Shown here: positions 53,268 to 62,223 of the stretch, piece by piece
Position numbering within the stretch: the first letter of the stretch is position 1
Layout: every line of letters starts with the position of its first letter
Source: Peptoniphilus obesi ph1
GTDB taxonomy: Bacteria; Bacillota; Clostridia; Tissierellales; Peptoniphilaceae
Direction of reading: 5' to 3'
NCBI RefSeq assembly: GCF_000311865.1
Contig: NZ_HE978580.1
Span: 607,980 to 671,979, forward strand
Length of the DNA stretch: 64,000 nucleotides
Program-made: the position numbers and the translations under genes
Notes under the pieces: generated by a model
Told to the model about the DNA's origin: nothing
Seen by the model: only the letters and a program-made list of their open reading frames with translations
Databases searched by the model: none

Positions 53268-53307
53268 TAAAAAATAAACGTGCATGGATAAACCATACAC
53301 GTTTATT
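53268..53307 (-). terminator. Intercistronic hairpin after the binding-protein gene
   Basis: AATAAACGTGCATGG (53273-53287) pairs with CCATACACGTTTATT (53293-53307), one mismatch, with T-rich sequence after it on the reverse strand. It probably ends most transcripts after the binding-protein gene and stabilises that mRNA, giving more binding protein than membrane parts. Confidence 0.8.
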
Positions 53308-53310
53308 GGA

Positions 53311-54924
53311 TTATTGATTTAACCATGTATTAGATGATCCATCAACTAAAACTATTCTACCATCTGGTCTTGAAACATATCCTTCAACCTTGTTTGAAAG
53401 TCCTGTTAAAACATCTTGATCATAAAGATCTAAGTGAGGTAAGTCTTCTGCGATTACATCTTGAGCTTGTCCATAGATTTTAGCTCTTTCTTCTTGATCT
53501 GTAACTCTTGATGCTTCGTCTAATAACTTATCAAGTTCAGGATTTGAATATCCTCCACCATTTCCTAGTGTTCCAATTTGATCAGTAGCAAGCATTTGGA
53601 ATAAGAAAAAGTCAGGATCTGGATACCATGTCCAACCCATTATATAAGAATCTGCATTTCCTTGAGAAACTATATCACTAAATGTTCCCCATTCAGCACT
53701 CTTAATATTTACATTTATTCCAATTTTTTTCATTTGAGATTGGAAGATAGTAGCAACTGGAACCCTGTTAGCTGCTGTAATAAGTTCTAGGTCAAAACCA
53801 TTTTCATAGCCAGCCTCTTTTAAAAGTTCTTTTGCTTTTGCAATTTGTTCTTCACTTCCACCACTTGCTTCTTTTACTTTTGTAGCAGCTTCTTCATTGT
53901 AGCCCCAAGATTTACTTGGTAGAGGTAGATAACCTTCTTTAGATTCATTGAATTTAAATACACCTTTTGTTAATTCTTCTCTATTTAATGCAAGGTTCAT
54001 AGCTTGTCTAACTCTAATGTCGCTAGCTGGGTAACCTTCTCTAACATTAAATGAGAAATATCCAATTGACATACCTGGAATTTGGTCAAGTGTAAGGTCT
54101 TTATTTTTTTCAACTAGTGCAACGTTTTGTCCCTTTAATTGTGTTGCTATATCAATATCGCCTGATTGAATAGCATTACCCATCATGTTTTCATCTGTAA
54201 TTATTGAGAACTTAACTCCATCAAGGTGAGGTTTTTCTCCCCAATAATTTTCATTTCTTACAAGTTCAACATAGGAATCTTTTTGCCATTCTTTAAAAGC
54301 AAATGGTCCAGTTCCTATTGGGTTTTCTCCAAATTTATCTCCTTGTCCTTCAACTTCTTCTCTAGGAACAATAACATTACCTGCATCAGTAAGCATTGCT
54401 AAGAAAGGAGAGAAAGGTTTTTCAAGGATTACATCTAATTCTGTATCACTCTTGACTTGGATATCTTTAATATATCTTATTCTTTTTAAAGCAGATTCAT
54501 TAAGTGATCTCATTAGTGAGTACTTAACATCTTCTGCGGTCATTTTTCTACCATCTTGGAATTGTCCTTTTTGGAAATAAACATCATCTCTTAAGATAAA
54601 TGTATAAACTGTTCCATCTTCTGAAATTTTCCATTCTTTAGCAAGATTTGGTACAAAGTCTGTAAGATCTGAATTATAATTAACCAAAGTATCAAAGATA
54701 CTGTTCATAACATTTGATTCATACATAGCTGTATACTTAACTGGGTCAAGACTTGCTAAGTTAGCAGTTAGACCAATTCTTATAACTCCACCATCTTTTG
54801 CTTGAGCTTGTGAACTTTCCTTTGTTTGTTCATTATTTTGATTATTTGAATCATTTTTACCTGAGCAAGCTGTAAGCATTAACAATAAAACTAATAATAA
54901 TGTAATTTTTTTTAAGTGTTTCAA
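53311..54924 (-). CDS. Peptide ABC transporter substrate-binding lipoprotein
   Basis: 537 residues. Lipobox LTAC with lipidated Cys20, then a Ser/Gln/Asn-rich linker. GVIRIGLTANLASLDPVKYT, NPIGTGPFAFKEW and VRQAMNLALNREEL are SBP family 5 features. Binds di- or oligopeptides outside the membrane. Start is TTG 54924 with AGGAGGAGT 7 bases upstream. First gene of an eight-gene operon reaching to 45404. Confidence 0.94.
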   Translation of the reverse strand: MKHLKKITLLLVLLLMLTACSGKNDSNNQNNEQTKESSQAQAKDGGVIRIGLTANLASLDPVKYTAMYESNVMNSIFDTLVNYNSDLTDFVPNLAKEWKISEDGTVYTFILRDDVYFQKGQFQDGRKMTAEDVKYSLMRSLNESALKRIRYIKDIQVKSDTELDVILEKPFSPFLAMLTDAGNVIVPREEVEGQGDKFGENPIGTGPFAFKEWQKDSYVELVRNENYWGEKPHLDGVKFSIITDENMMGNAIQSGDIDIATQLKGQNVALVEKNKDLTLDQIPGMSIGYFSFNVREGYPASDIRVRQAMNLALNREELTKGVFKFNESKEGYLPLPSKSWGYNEEAATKVKEASGGSEEQIAKAKELLKEAGYENGFDLELITAANRVPVATIFQSQMKKIGINVNIKSAEWGTFSDIVSQGNADSYIMGWTWYPDPDFFLFQMLATDQIGTLGNGGGYSNPELDKLLDEASRVTDQEERAKIYGQAQDVIAEDLPHLDLYDQDVLTGLSNKVEGYVSRPDGRIVLVDGSSNTWLNQ

Positions 54925-54961
54925 TCTTACTCCTCCTAAATTATTTTTATATATTTTTTGT

Positions 54962-54990
54962 ATTATAGCATTAATACTTTAGCTTAGCAA
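54962..54990 (-). promoter_or_regulatory. Promoter of the peptide-utilisation operon
   Basis: On the reverse strand TTGCTA (54985-54990), 17 bases, TATAAT (54962-54967), the -10 also preceded by TGC. The remaining 54991-55114 stretch shows nothing recognisable. Confidence 0.75.
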
Positions 54991-55114
54991 TAAGAAGTGC
55001 TATAATTTTATAAAATATATAAATATAAACCTAACAAAATCTTTAGCTATATATTAATATGATTCCATCTAATATTTATCTAAATTAGATTTACATATAG
55101 TAAAAAATTTTACA

Positions 55115-55159
55115 ATAAAAAATAAATAAAGACACTTCTGTAAAGTAATCTTTATTTAT
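55115..55159 (-). terminator. Terminator of the Spx/ArsC gene
   Basis: ATAAATAAAGA (55122-55132) pairs with TCTTTATTTAT (55149-55159), with a T-rich reverse-strand tail. Confidence 0.65.
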
Positions 55160-55192
55160 CTATAAATTTAGTAATTTTCATTAAATTTTAAA

Positions 55193-55540
55193 TTAAAGGC
55201 TTTCAATATATTTTTTCACATCTTGTCCTATGAAAAATTTATCTCCATCTATTAATATTGGTCTTTTTACCAGCATGCCATCTTTTGATAAGCGTTCTAA
55301 TTTTTCGTCTAGGCTCATTTCTTTTAATTTATCTTTTAAATTTTCTTCTCTATATATTTTACCGCTTGTATTGAAGAATCTTTTTATATCTAGTCCGCTT
55401 TCTTCATACCACTTTTTTAATTCTTCTTTACTTGGGTTTTCCTTATCTATTTCTCTTGTTTGGTAGGAAAGTTTTTTATCTTGCATAAGTTTTTCAACTT
55501 TTTTGCATGTTGTGCATTTTTTATAACATATATATAGCAT
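55193..55540 (-). CDS. ArsC/Spx/MgsR family protein
   Basis: 115 residues, thioredoxin-like fold with a CTTC redox motif near residue 9 (KKCTTCKKVE), KRFFNTSGKIYRE and LVKRPILIDGDKFFIG. Two cysteines spaced CxxC favour an Spx/MgsR-like or YffB-like protein over true arsenate reductase, whose single cysteine follows a different loop. No ars genes nearby. AAAGGAAG ribosome site. Confidence 0.88.
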   Translation of the reverse strand: MLYICYKKCTTCKKVEKLMQDKKLSYQTREIDKENPSKEELKKWYEESGLDIKRFFNTSGKIYREENLKDKLKEMSLDEKLERLSKDGMLVKRPILIDGDKFFIGQDVKKYIESL

Positions 55541-55677
55541 ATTGATCTTCCTTTCTTTTTATAATTTTAAAAAATTATTTGCAATTTTTATTTGCTTGTA
55601 TAATAATATTTTTATTAAATATCTAGTAATAGATTAATATATTACTATTATAAATCATTTTAAAGGATAGTGAAATT

Positions 55678-56463
55678 ATGAAAAATTATTTTGATTTAAA
55701 AGATAGAGTTGCTATTGTAACTGGTGCTTCTTCTGGCCTAGGTGCTCACTTTTCTAAGGTCCTTGCTAGTCAAGGTGCAAAGCTTGCATTAATTGCTAGA
55801 AGGCTTGATCGTCTAGAGGCCTTGAAAAAAGAAATAGAAGAAGAGTATCAAACAGAGGTAAAGATATATCAAAAAAATTTGACCGATTTTAACAAGTTGG
55901 AAAGTCTCGTTAATGATATAGAAAATGATTTTTCTAAAATTGATATTTTAGTTAATAATGCTGGTATGGCTCATGTTGCTCCTGCTTTAGAAATGAAACA
56001 AGAAGACTGGTTAAAGATGCTTGATACAAATCTTTCTAGTGTATTTTTTATGAGCCAAGCTGTTGGAAAAAGAATGGTAAAGAATGGATACGGTCGTATA
56101 ATTAATCTTGCATCCGTCCACTCTCAAGTTACTATGAAAACCGAAAAATTATCTGCAGATCAAATGATAGCCTATGTTACAACAAAGCATGGAGTAAGAG
56201 GTATTACTATTTCTCTTGCAGCTGGTTGGGCTAAGTATGGTATCACTGTAAATGCAATTGGACCTGGCTATTTTGAAAGTGAAATGACTTCTGCAATGCT
56301 AAAAAGTGAAAGTTTTAAAGAAACAATTCACGCAACTTGCCCTATGGATAGACATGGAAATCCAAAAGAACTAGATACCACACTTTTATACCTAGCATCT
56401 GAAAACTCTTCTTATACTACTGGTCAAGTTATAACTGTTGATGGTGGTTGGTTGACTTTATAG
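55678..56463 (+). CDS. SDR family oxidoreductase (gluconate 5-dehydrogenase-like)
   Basis: 261 residues. Cofactor loop TGASSGLG, NNAG, catalytic serine in NLASVHS, and YVTTK for the YxxxK pair; the ending SSYTTGQVITVDGGW is classical SDR. IARRLDRLE after the first turn suggests NADP(H). Substrate cannot be assigned. It precedes a glutaredoxin-like gene by 48 bases. Confidence 0.92.
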   Translation: MKNYFDLKDRVAIVTGASSGLGAHFSKVLASQGAKLALIARRLDRLEALKKEIEEEYQTEVKIYQKNLTDFNKLESLVNDIENDFSKIDILVNNAGMAHVAPALEMKQEDWLKMLDTNLSSVFFMSQAVGKRMVKNGYGRIINLASVHSQVTMKTEKLSADQMIAYVTTKHGVRGITISLAAGWAKYGITVNAIGPGYFESEMTSAMLKSESFKETIHATCPMDRHGNPKELDTTLLYLASENSSYTTGQVITVDGGWLTL

Positions 56464-56511
56464 TTATTTAATAAATTATATTTTTTACATAAGCTTTTTG
56501 AGGTGAACTAC

Positions 56512-56775
56512 ATGAAAGAAATTAAATTATATTTTTCTGATAAGTGTCCTGATTGCCCTCCAATTATTAAAAGACTGGATGAATTAAATGTTGAGTATGA
56601 AAAGGTTAATATTACAAATTCCATGCCTGAGTTAAAAGAATTTCTTGCTTTTAGGGATAATGACAAGTTTTTTACTATTATAAAGGAAGAAAACAGGGTA
56701 GGAGTTCCTTCTCTGTTAATAGATGGCGAATTTTATGACCCTTATGAGATAGATCTTAATGACCTAAAAAAATAA
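56512..56775 (+). CDS. Glutaredoxin-like protein
   Basis: 87 residues, thioredoxin fold with CPDC active site near residue 11 and the cis-proline stretch GVPSLLIDGEF. Reduces disulfides with low-molecular-weight thiols. ATG 56512 preferred over the GTG at 56503, because GAGGTG overlaps that GTG. Confidence 0.88.
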   Translation: MKEIKLYFSDKCPDCPPIIKRLDELNVEYEKVNITNSMPELKEFLAFRDNDKFFTIIKEENRVGVPSLLIDGEFYDPYEIDLNDLKK

Positions 56776-56804
56776 GCACTGGTTTAAAAACCAATGCTTT
56801 TTTT
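56774..56804. terminator. Bidirectional terminator
   Basis: AAGCACTGGTTT (56774-56785) pairs with AAACCAATGCTT (56788-56799); T runs on both strands. Serves the glutaredoxin gene and argH. Confidence 0.88.
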
Positions 56805-56805
56805 A

Positions 56806-58242
56806 TTAATCAAATTGCTTGTAGACCTTGTCTAATTTTTGATTTATCTTATTTATTTTTTCTTCTAATTCTGATAAAACTTTTTGCCCGTAGTCAATTT
56901 GTCTTTCTACTTCTTTGAAGGCTGTTCCTCCATAGGAATCTCTTTCTTTTATACTTTCTTCAACTTTGAACTGAGAAAGATCTTCTAGTTCAACTGGGAA
57001 GTCTATATTTTTTAAGTCTTCTTTATTTATATCTTTAAATTCTTTATTATTGTTTTCACAATATTTTACAAGTCCACCAACAATTTTATGGGCTTCTCTA
57101 AATGGTATTTTGTTTTTTACCAAAAATTCTGCTATGTCAGTTGCTTCTATAAATCCTTTTTCAACTTGTTTTTTCAATACCTCTTCTTTAAAGTGACTTG
57201 CTTCAATCATTCTTGCAAATACATAGATTGTCCTATCTAAGGTATGAATGCTGTCAAATAAGGCTTCCTTGTCCTCTTGGTAGTCCTTGTTAAAGGTTAA
57301 GATTGTTCCCTTTAATACTGTTAAAATATTTACAAGATTTCCTATTGTCCTTCCAACTTTTCCTCTTGCAAGTTCTGCAAGGTCTGGATTTTTCTTTTGT
57401 GGCATTATGCTTGATCCTGTGCAGAATTCATCGCCTATTTCTATAAAAGAAAATTCTTGTGAGTTAAAGATTGTTATTTCTTCTGCGAATGAACTTAAAT
57501 GAGTCATAGTCAGTGCTGCTATATATAAATATTCTACAAAATTATCCCTGCTTGCAACTGTGTCCATGGCATTTTCTGTCGGTTTATCAAAGCCTAAAAG
57601 TTCTGTTGTTATAAATCTATCAGTTGGCAAAGTTGTTCCTGCCATTGCACAAGCTCCAAGTGGATTTTCTGATAATCTTTTGTATAATTCTAAAAGTTTG
57701 TCGCAATCTCTTTTTAGTCCTTGGAAGTGGGCCATATAATAATATCCACATGTTATAGGTTGAGCATGTTGAAGGTGGGTAAATCCTGGCATTATTTTAT
57801 GGTTTTCTTCTTTAGCTTTTTTTAATAAAACATTTAACAAATCTGTAAGCTTGCCTAAAGTATTTACAACAGACTGTCTTAAAAATAATGTTTCGTCCAA
57901 GGCATTTTGGTCATTTCTACTTCTTGCTGTGTGAAGTGCCTTGCCTGCTTCTCCAATTTCTTCTATTAATTGAGCTTCGATAAGCATCATTATATCTTCA
58001 TTTGCTATATCAAGTTCAATTTCATTCTTGTCTAATCTTTCTCTTACAATTTTTAAACCCCTAGAAATTTCTTCATAAGTTTTTTTATCTATAATATCCT
58101 GCTTATAAAGCATAGTTACATGAGCAAGACTGCCCAAGATACTATATCTATATAGGACATGATCAAAACTTAATGATTCATTGTAATCCTGTGTAAAATC
58201 TGCCATAGATTTAGAAAATCTACCACTCCATAAATTTGCCAT
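56806..58242 (-). CDS. argH: Argininosuccinate lyase
   Basis: 478 residues, fumarase/aspartase superfamily. Start MANLWSGRFSKSMADFTQDY, TARSRNDQNALD, the signature GSSIMPQKKNPD and FTHLQHAQP are diagnostic. Splits argininosuccinate to arginine and fumarate. No argG or other arginine genes in the window. It lies 9 bases downstream of the broken nhaC gene and, through it, of a T-box leader, so its expression probably depends on that T-box. AGGAGG ribosome site. Confidence 0.95.
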   Translation of the reverse strand: MANLWSGRFSKSMADFTQDYNESLSFDHVLYRYSILGSLAHVTMLYKQDIIDKKTYEEISRGLKIVRERLDKNEIELDIANEDIMMLIEAQLIEEIGEAGKALHTARSRNDQNALDETLFLRQSVVNTLGKLTDLLNVLLKKAKEENHKIMPGFTHLQHAQPITCGYYYMAHFQGLKRDCDKLLELYKRLSENPLGACAMAGTTLPTDRFITTELLGFDKPTENAMDTVASRDNFVEYLYIAALTMTHLSSFAEEITIFNSQEFSFIEIGDEFCTGSSIMPQKKNPDLAELARGKVGRTIGNLVNILTVLKGTILTFNKDYQEDKEALFDSIHTLDRTIYVFARMIEASHFKEEVLKKQVEKGFIEATDIAEFLVKNKIPFREAHKIVGGLVKYCENNNKEFKDINKEDLKNIDFPVELEDLSQFKVEESIKERDSYGGTAFKEVERQIDYGQKVLSELEEKINKINQKLDKVYKQFD

Positions 58243-58251
58243 AATAACCTC

Positions 58252-59801
58252 CTAATTTTGATTTTCTTTTACAAGACCGTATTTTCTAACTGATATCTTA
58301 TGCAAGATGTATATAATTAACATTAAAACTATAATAGATACAAAAATAATTAAATTAGATGCTAAATGTCCTGCAATTATAAATGTAATAAAGGCAATGA
58401 TACCAACTGTTAGCGAGTAAGGAAGCATACAAGAAAAGAAATCCATATGGTCTCCTCCAGCACCAGTTGATGCAAGCATAGTTGTATCTGAAATTGGTGA
58501 AGATGAATCTCCAAAAAGTCCTCCACTACTTACTGCTGCAACAATTACTGATAGTGATACTCCTAGCTTATATGCCATAGGAATTGCTAATGGAATTAAA
58601 ATTGCCATAGTTCCCCAAGATTAACCTGTAGCAAAAGACATAAGGCATGCTATCAAGAAAAATACTGCAGCTAACATTTGTGGACTTAAAAAAGACTCAG
58701 TTATTTCTAATATATACTCAGCTGTTCCCATTTCGGTACTTATTCCACCAAGCGACCAAGCAAGTGTTAGTAAAACTGCCATAAAACCAGCACCACTAAC
58801 CCCGCTTAAAAAATTTGACATGCAATCTTCAAAGCTCATAACCTTTTGAACTAAACACATTATTACTAAAAATATTGTGGCAAGCAAAAATCCTGCTGCA
58901 ATTGATGCCCTTATCATATTTCCTGGAACAACCTCAAAAGGAAATCCATTTAAAAATAAGTTTGTAAATATTGTTGCAACCATTATCACTAGAGGTATAA
59001 CCATTATCCTAACAGGCACTTCTTTTCCATCATTATTGTATTTTTCACTGACTGTTTTTCTCATCGGAGTTCCGCCTGCTCTCATAGTTTGACCTGTCTC
59101 CATAGCCCTGTTTTGAGCTTTTAACATAGGACCATAATCAAATTGAGTAATAGCTAAAAACCCGCCATTATTAGTCCAAGTATGGCATAAAAGTTAAAAG
59201 GTATTGCCCCTACATATACAGACCAACTTGTAAGATCATTTATATTTAAATTGTTTAATTCTGTTTCAATTAGACCCATTGAATAAACTCCCCAACCAAT
59301 AATTGGGATAAGTGCTGCATCACATATACTAGTTATGTCTAATATATAGGCAAATTTTTCTTTAGAAGTTTTTAATTTATCTAAAATTTCTTCAAAAATT
59401 GGTCCAAGGATTAAAGCATTGCCAGTATCCGTAAACCAGATTACAAGTCCACCAAGCCAAACTGAAAACTCTCCCTTAGCTCTAGTATTAAGTTTATTAG
59501 TCATTGACTTAGCAAAAGAGTTTGCAGCACCAGTGCTTGTTAGTAAGGCCACAAAGCCACCTATTATTGCCATCATAAATATTGTTTGTGCATTAGAATC
59601 TTCTGCAATTTTTACATACATAAAATCAGATATCATGCTCACAAAAGCTGTGAATGGATTAAATGAATTTATAATTAAAGCACCAAGATATACCGAAGTT
59701 AGTAAAGAAACTATTACATTTTTTGTTACAACTGATAATATTATTGCAACTAGCGCAGGTAGCAATGATAAAAATCCATAATAAATTGTAGTATCTTCCA
59801 T
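58252..59801 (-). pseudogene. Broken NhaC-family antiporter/amino acid transporter
   Basis: Three reading frames (59801-59154, 59127-58621, 58608-58252) together make one NhaC protein of about 515 residues. Break 1: near 59155-59160 the run GGTTTTTAG lost one T; with it restored the frame reads MAGF LAITQFDYGPMLKAQ and continues. Break 2: an in-frame TAA at 58621-58623 replaces the threonine of FATG(T)SWGT, a motif intact in the second NhaC at 63353. Two independent lesions argue for real decay over sequencing error. The 5' T-box leader and ribosome site are intact. Confidence 0.9.
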
Positions 59802-59827
59802 ATTCTCTCCCCCTTAAAAAAATATAC

Positions 59828-60054
59828 AAAAAAAGTCCCTACTAAGGGACGTTTTAACGTGTTACCACCCAAATTCGTAATTAAAAAAATTACCTCATTT
59901 AGCTTAAACTAAAGCTATAACGTAGCCAACGTGTGAACTTATGTATTCATTCCATGCTCCGAGTTTCTTTTTGGTTATTATCGCCTAGTTTTTTTCAGCA
60001 AGCAAAACCTCTCTGTGAGTGCTCCAATAACCTACTCATCTCTTCATCGCAATT
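59828..60054 (-). promoter_or_regulatory. T-box leader controlling the nhaC remnant and argH
   Basis: Reverse-strand RNA with GATGAAGAG and AGTA of stem I, AGAGAGG bulge and GCTG loop, helix GGTTATT/AATAACC, T-box sequence TGGGTGGTAACACG (59858-59871) and terminator GTCCCT/AGGGAC (59835-59850) with seven T. Binds uncharged tRNA to allow read-through. The specifier region is GAAACTCGGAGC; by analogy with the second T-box (GAA, one base, codon) CTC for leucine is the first guess, with ACT, CGG or a nearby TAC not excluded. Confidence 0.88.
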
Positions 60055-60060
60055 TATGAA

Positions 60061-60089
60061 ATAATAACAAATATTTAATATAAAGTCAA
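60061..60089 (-). promoter_or_regulatory. Promoter of the first T-box transcript
   Basis: On the reverse strand TTGACT (60084-60089), 17 bases, TATTAT (60061-60066). Confidence 0.75.
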
Positions 60090-60090
60090 A

Positions 60091-60125
60091 TAAAAAAAGT
60101 CTGGTAGTGATTTTCTACCAGACCT
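60091..60125 (-). terminator. Terminator of the MetE-like gene
   Basis: GTCTGGTAG (60099-60107) pairs with CTACCAGAC (60115-60123), followed on the reverse strand by TTTTTTTA. The T-box promoter starts 2 bases further on. Confidence 0.88.
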
Positions 60126-60132
60126 TATCTCT

Positions 60133-61245
60133 TTATAAAACTTCTTCTGCAACTTCTCTGCAAAGAGCAATCTTTTTCCATTGGTCTTCTTCTGTCAAAG
60201 CATTTCCTTCTTCAGTTGAAGAAAAACCACATTGAGGTGAGATGCAAATATTTTCTTTTCCTATATATTTACTTGCTTCTTCTATTCTTCTTTTTAAATC
60301 TTCTTTCTTTTCTAGCTCTGGTCTTTTTGATGTAACAAGACCAAGTACAACTTTTTTACCTGCTGGGATTTTTGCTAAAGCTTCAAAATCTCCACTTCTC
60401 TCATCATCATATTCAAGATAAAAGGCTGAAACTTTTTCATTTGCTAGTAAAAAATCTGCTATCTTATCATATCCACCGCTAAAGTGCCAAGCTGATTTAT
60501 AATTTCCCCTGCAAACGTGGCTTGTTATATTTAAATCTTTTGGAGCATTTTCTATTGTCCTGTTATTTATTTCTAGGTAAAGTTTTTTTAGTTCATCTAC
60601 ATTTTTGCCATTTGCTTCATATTCTTTTATTGAATCTTCATCAACCAAGGCTCCCCAAGTGCAATCGTCCAATTGAATATTTCTGCAACCAAGATCATAT
60701 ATCTCTTGGAAAAATTGTCCGTAAGCTTTTGCAACATCTTCTATAAATTCTTGGTCGTTTTTATAAATTGAATCTTCTTTTCCAATTTGAGTATATACAT
60801 TTCTTAAAAATTGTGCGGGTGCTGGTAGGGTTTGTTTTGCAGATACTTCATCATCTTCAAATTCTTTCACAAATTTAAAATGTTCTAAAAATGGATGAGA
60901 TGTTCCTGTGATTTTTCCAACTATCTTAACCCCTTCTGGTCTAAGACTTGCTCCGTGGAAATGGATTATATTTGCATCTTCTAACTCATATTTTTCTACA
61001 CCATTTAAACCCCAGAAGAAATCATAGTGCCACCAGCTTCTTCTAAATTCTCCATCTGATATAAATTTTAAGCCTGCTTCTTTTTCTTTTTTTATTAATT
61101 TTGTAATTTCTTGGTCTTCAACTTTTTTCAAATCTTTTCTTGTAATTTTTCCATTTTTAAAATCTTCCCTTGCCTTTTTTAAATTTTCTGGTCTTAAAAA
61201 AGATCCAACTACATCAAACTTATAAGGTGCTACTTTCTTTGTCAT
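60133..61245 (-). CDS. Cobalamin-independent methionine synthase-like protein (YxjG/MetE C-domain family)
   Basis: 370 residues, a single MetE C-terminal-type barrel. KFDVVGSFLRPENLKKARED, SDGEFRRSWWHYDF, the LDDCTWG segment, HVCRGNYKSAW and ISPQCGFSSTE supply the zinc ligands (His, Cys, Glu, Cys). The family makes methionine from homocysteine with a methyl donor that often differs from that of full MetE. A T-box with a methionine codon precedes it, supporting the role. Start ATG 61245 with GGAGATTAG upstream; the longer frame to 61299 has none. Confidence 0.9.
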   Translation of the reverse strand: MTKKVAPYKFDVVGSFLRPENLKKAREDFKNGKITRKDLKKVEDQEITKLIKKEKEAGLKFISDGEFRRSWWHYDFFWGLNGVEKYELEDANIIHFHGASLRPEGVKIVGKITGTSHPFLEHFKFVKEFEDDEVSAKQTLPAPAQFLRNVYTQIGKEDSIYKNDQEFIEDVAKAYGQFFQEIYDLGCRNIQLDDCTWGALVDEDSIKEYEANGKNVDELKKLYLEINNRTIENAPKDLNITSHVCRGNYKSAWHFSGGYDKIADFLLANEKVSAFYLEYDDERSGDFEALAKIPAGKKVVLGLVTSKRPELEKKEDLKRRIEEASKYIGKENICISPQCGFSSTEEGNALTEEDQWKKIALCREVAEEVL

Positions 61246-61317
61246 ATTATCTAATCTCCTTTTGCTTTTTCTATTAAGAGTATCTTTTTTAGCAAGCAAG
61301 GACTAGTAAAAAATCTA

Positions 61318-61582
61318 TAAAAAAAGTCCTTACTGTTATAAAAATAACAATAAGGACGAAGAATTTTCCGCGTTACCACCTATTTTGCATAAAAATGCCA
61401 CTCTCAAGTACCAACATACTCTATCTCTATAACGGGAGATCCCGTATGAATCTAATATCGATCCATCCTATCAGAGGCCATGTTCGTCTAATCATAAATT
61501 TTGTCCTTCTCAGCTAATTGGACTTCTCTGTAAAAATCACTCATAGATTACTCTTCTCATTATCTAGTTTAATTTTAACTTA
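61318..61582 (-). promoter_or_regulatory. Methionine T-box leader of the MetE-like gene
   Basis: Reverse-strand leader with AGAAGAGTA, ACAGAGAAG, GTCC/GGAC apical stem, and GACGAACATGGCC in which ATG (61479-61481) sits in the specifier position. T-box sequence AGGTGGTAACGCGG is at 61368-61381 and the terminator GTCCTTAcTGTTAT/ATAACAATAAGGAC at 61326-61357 with an eight-base T tract. Uncharged tRNA-Met should switch transcription on. Confidence 0.93.
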
Positions 61583-61588
61583 GAAGAT

Positions 61589-61617
61589 ATATTAACACCC
61601 TTTAAAAAAACTGTCAA
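61589..61617 (-). promoter_or_regulatory. Promoter of the methionine T-box transcript
   Basis: On the reverse strand TTGACA (61612-61617), 17 bases, TAATAT (61589-61594): near-consensus. Confidence 0.85.
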
Positions 61618-61635
61618 CATATTTTTTTATTTATT

Positions 61636-62223
61636 TTAATGTCCATCTTTAAAAATAATTTTTTGATTTTCATAGTCTATTTTTTCTATTCTGACAATAG
61701 AATAGACATCAAGACCTGCTTCTTCTAGCCTTTTTCTGCCAGGTTGAAAGCTTTTTTCAACGCAAATTCCAATTCCTACAACATTTGATCCTGCTTGTTT
61801 TGCCAAGTCTACTAGACCCAAAGATGCTTCTCCATTTGCAAGAAAGTCATCAATAATTAAAACTTTATCATCTTTTTTTAAGTATTTTTTTGGAACCAAA
61901 ACATCTGATGTTTTTCTTTTTGTATAAGAATAAACTTTCGCATGATAGCAGGCTTCTTTTTCTAAGGTCGAAGGCTTGGACTTTTTTGCAAAAAGCATAG
62001 AAACATTTAGTTTTGTAGCTAAAATAATTGCTGGAGCTATTCCAGAAGCTTCTATTGTGAGAATTTTTGTTATGCCTTTATCTTTATAATATTCATAAAA
62101 TTCATCTGCAATTTTTTTCATAATAGTTGGATCAATCTGCTGATTCAAAAAAGAATCAATTTTTAATACATTGTTTGGATAAATAATACCATCTTCAAGT
62201 ATCTTTTCTTTTAGATAAGACAT
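61636..62223 (-). CDS. xpt: Xanthine phosphoribosyltransferase
   Basis: 195 residues. Start MSYLKEKILEDGIIYPNNVL, TIEASGIAPAI, MLFAKKSKPSTL, the PRPP loop VLIIDDFLANGEAS and ISVKSFQPGRK-like VEKSFQPGRKRL are those of Xpt. Salvages xanthine to XMP. ATG 62223 chosen with AAAGGGAG upstream. No purine riboswitch in the 5' region. No terminator hairpin is visible between its stop and the T-box promoter. Confidence 0.95.
   Translation of the reverse strand: MSYLKEKILEDGIIYPNNVLKIDSFLNQQIDPTIMKKIADEFYEYYKDKGITKILTIEASGIAPAIILATKLNVSMLFAKKSKPSTLEKEACYHAKVYSYTKRKTSDVLVPKKYLKKDDKVLIIDDFLANGEASLGLVDLAKQAGSNVVGIGICVEKSFQPGRKRLEEAGLDVYSIVRIEKIDYENQKIIFKDGH

Noticed and set aside
58621-58623. In-frame stop in nhaC as selenocysteine or programmed read-through
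   Set aside because: The codon is TAA, not TGA; no SECIS-like hairpin follows; a separate frameshift upstream already breaks the gene.
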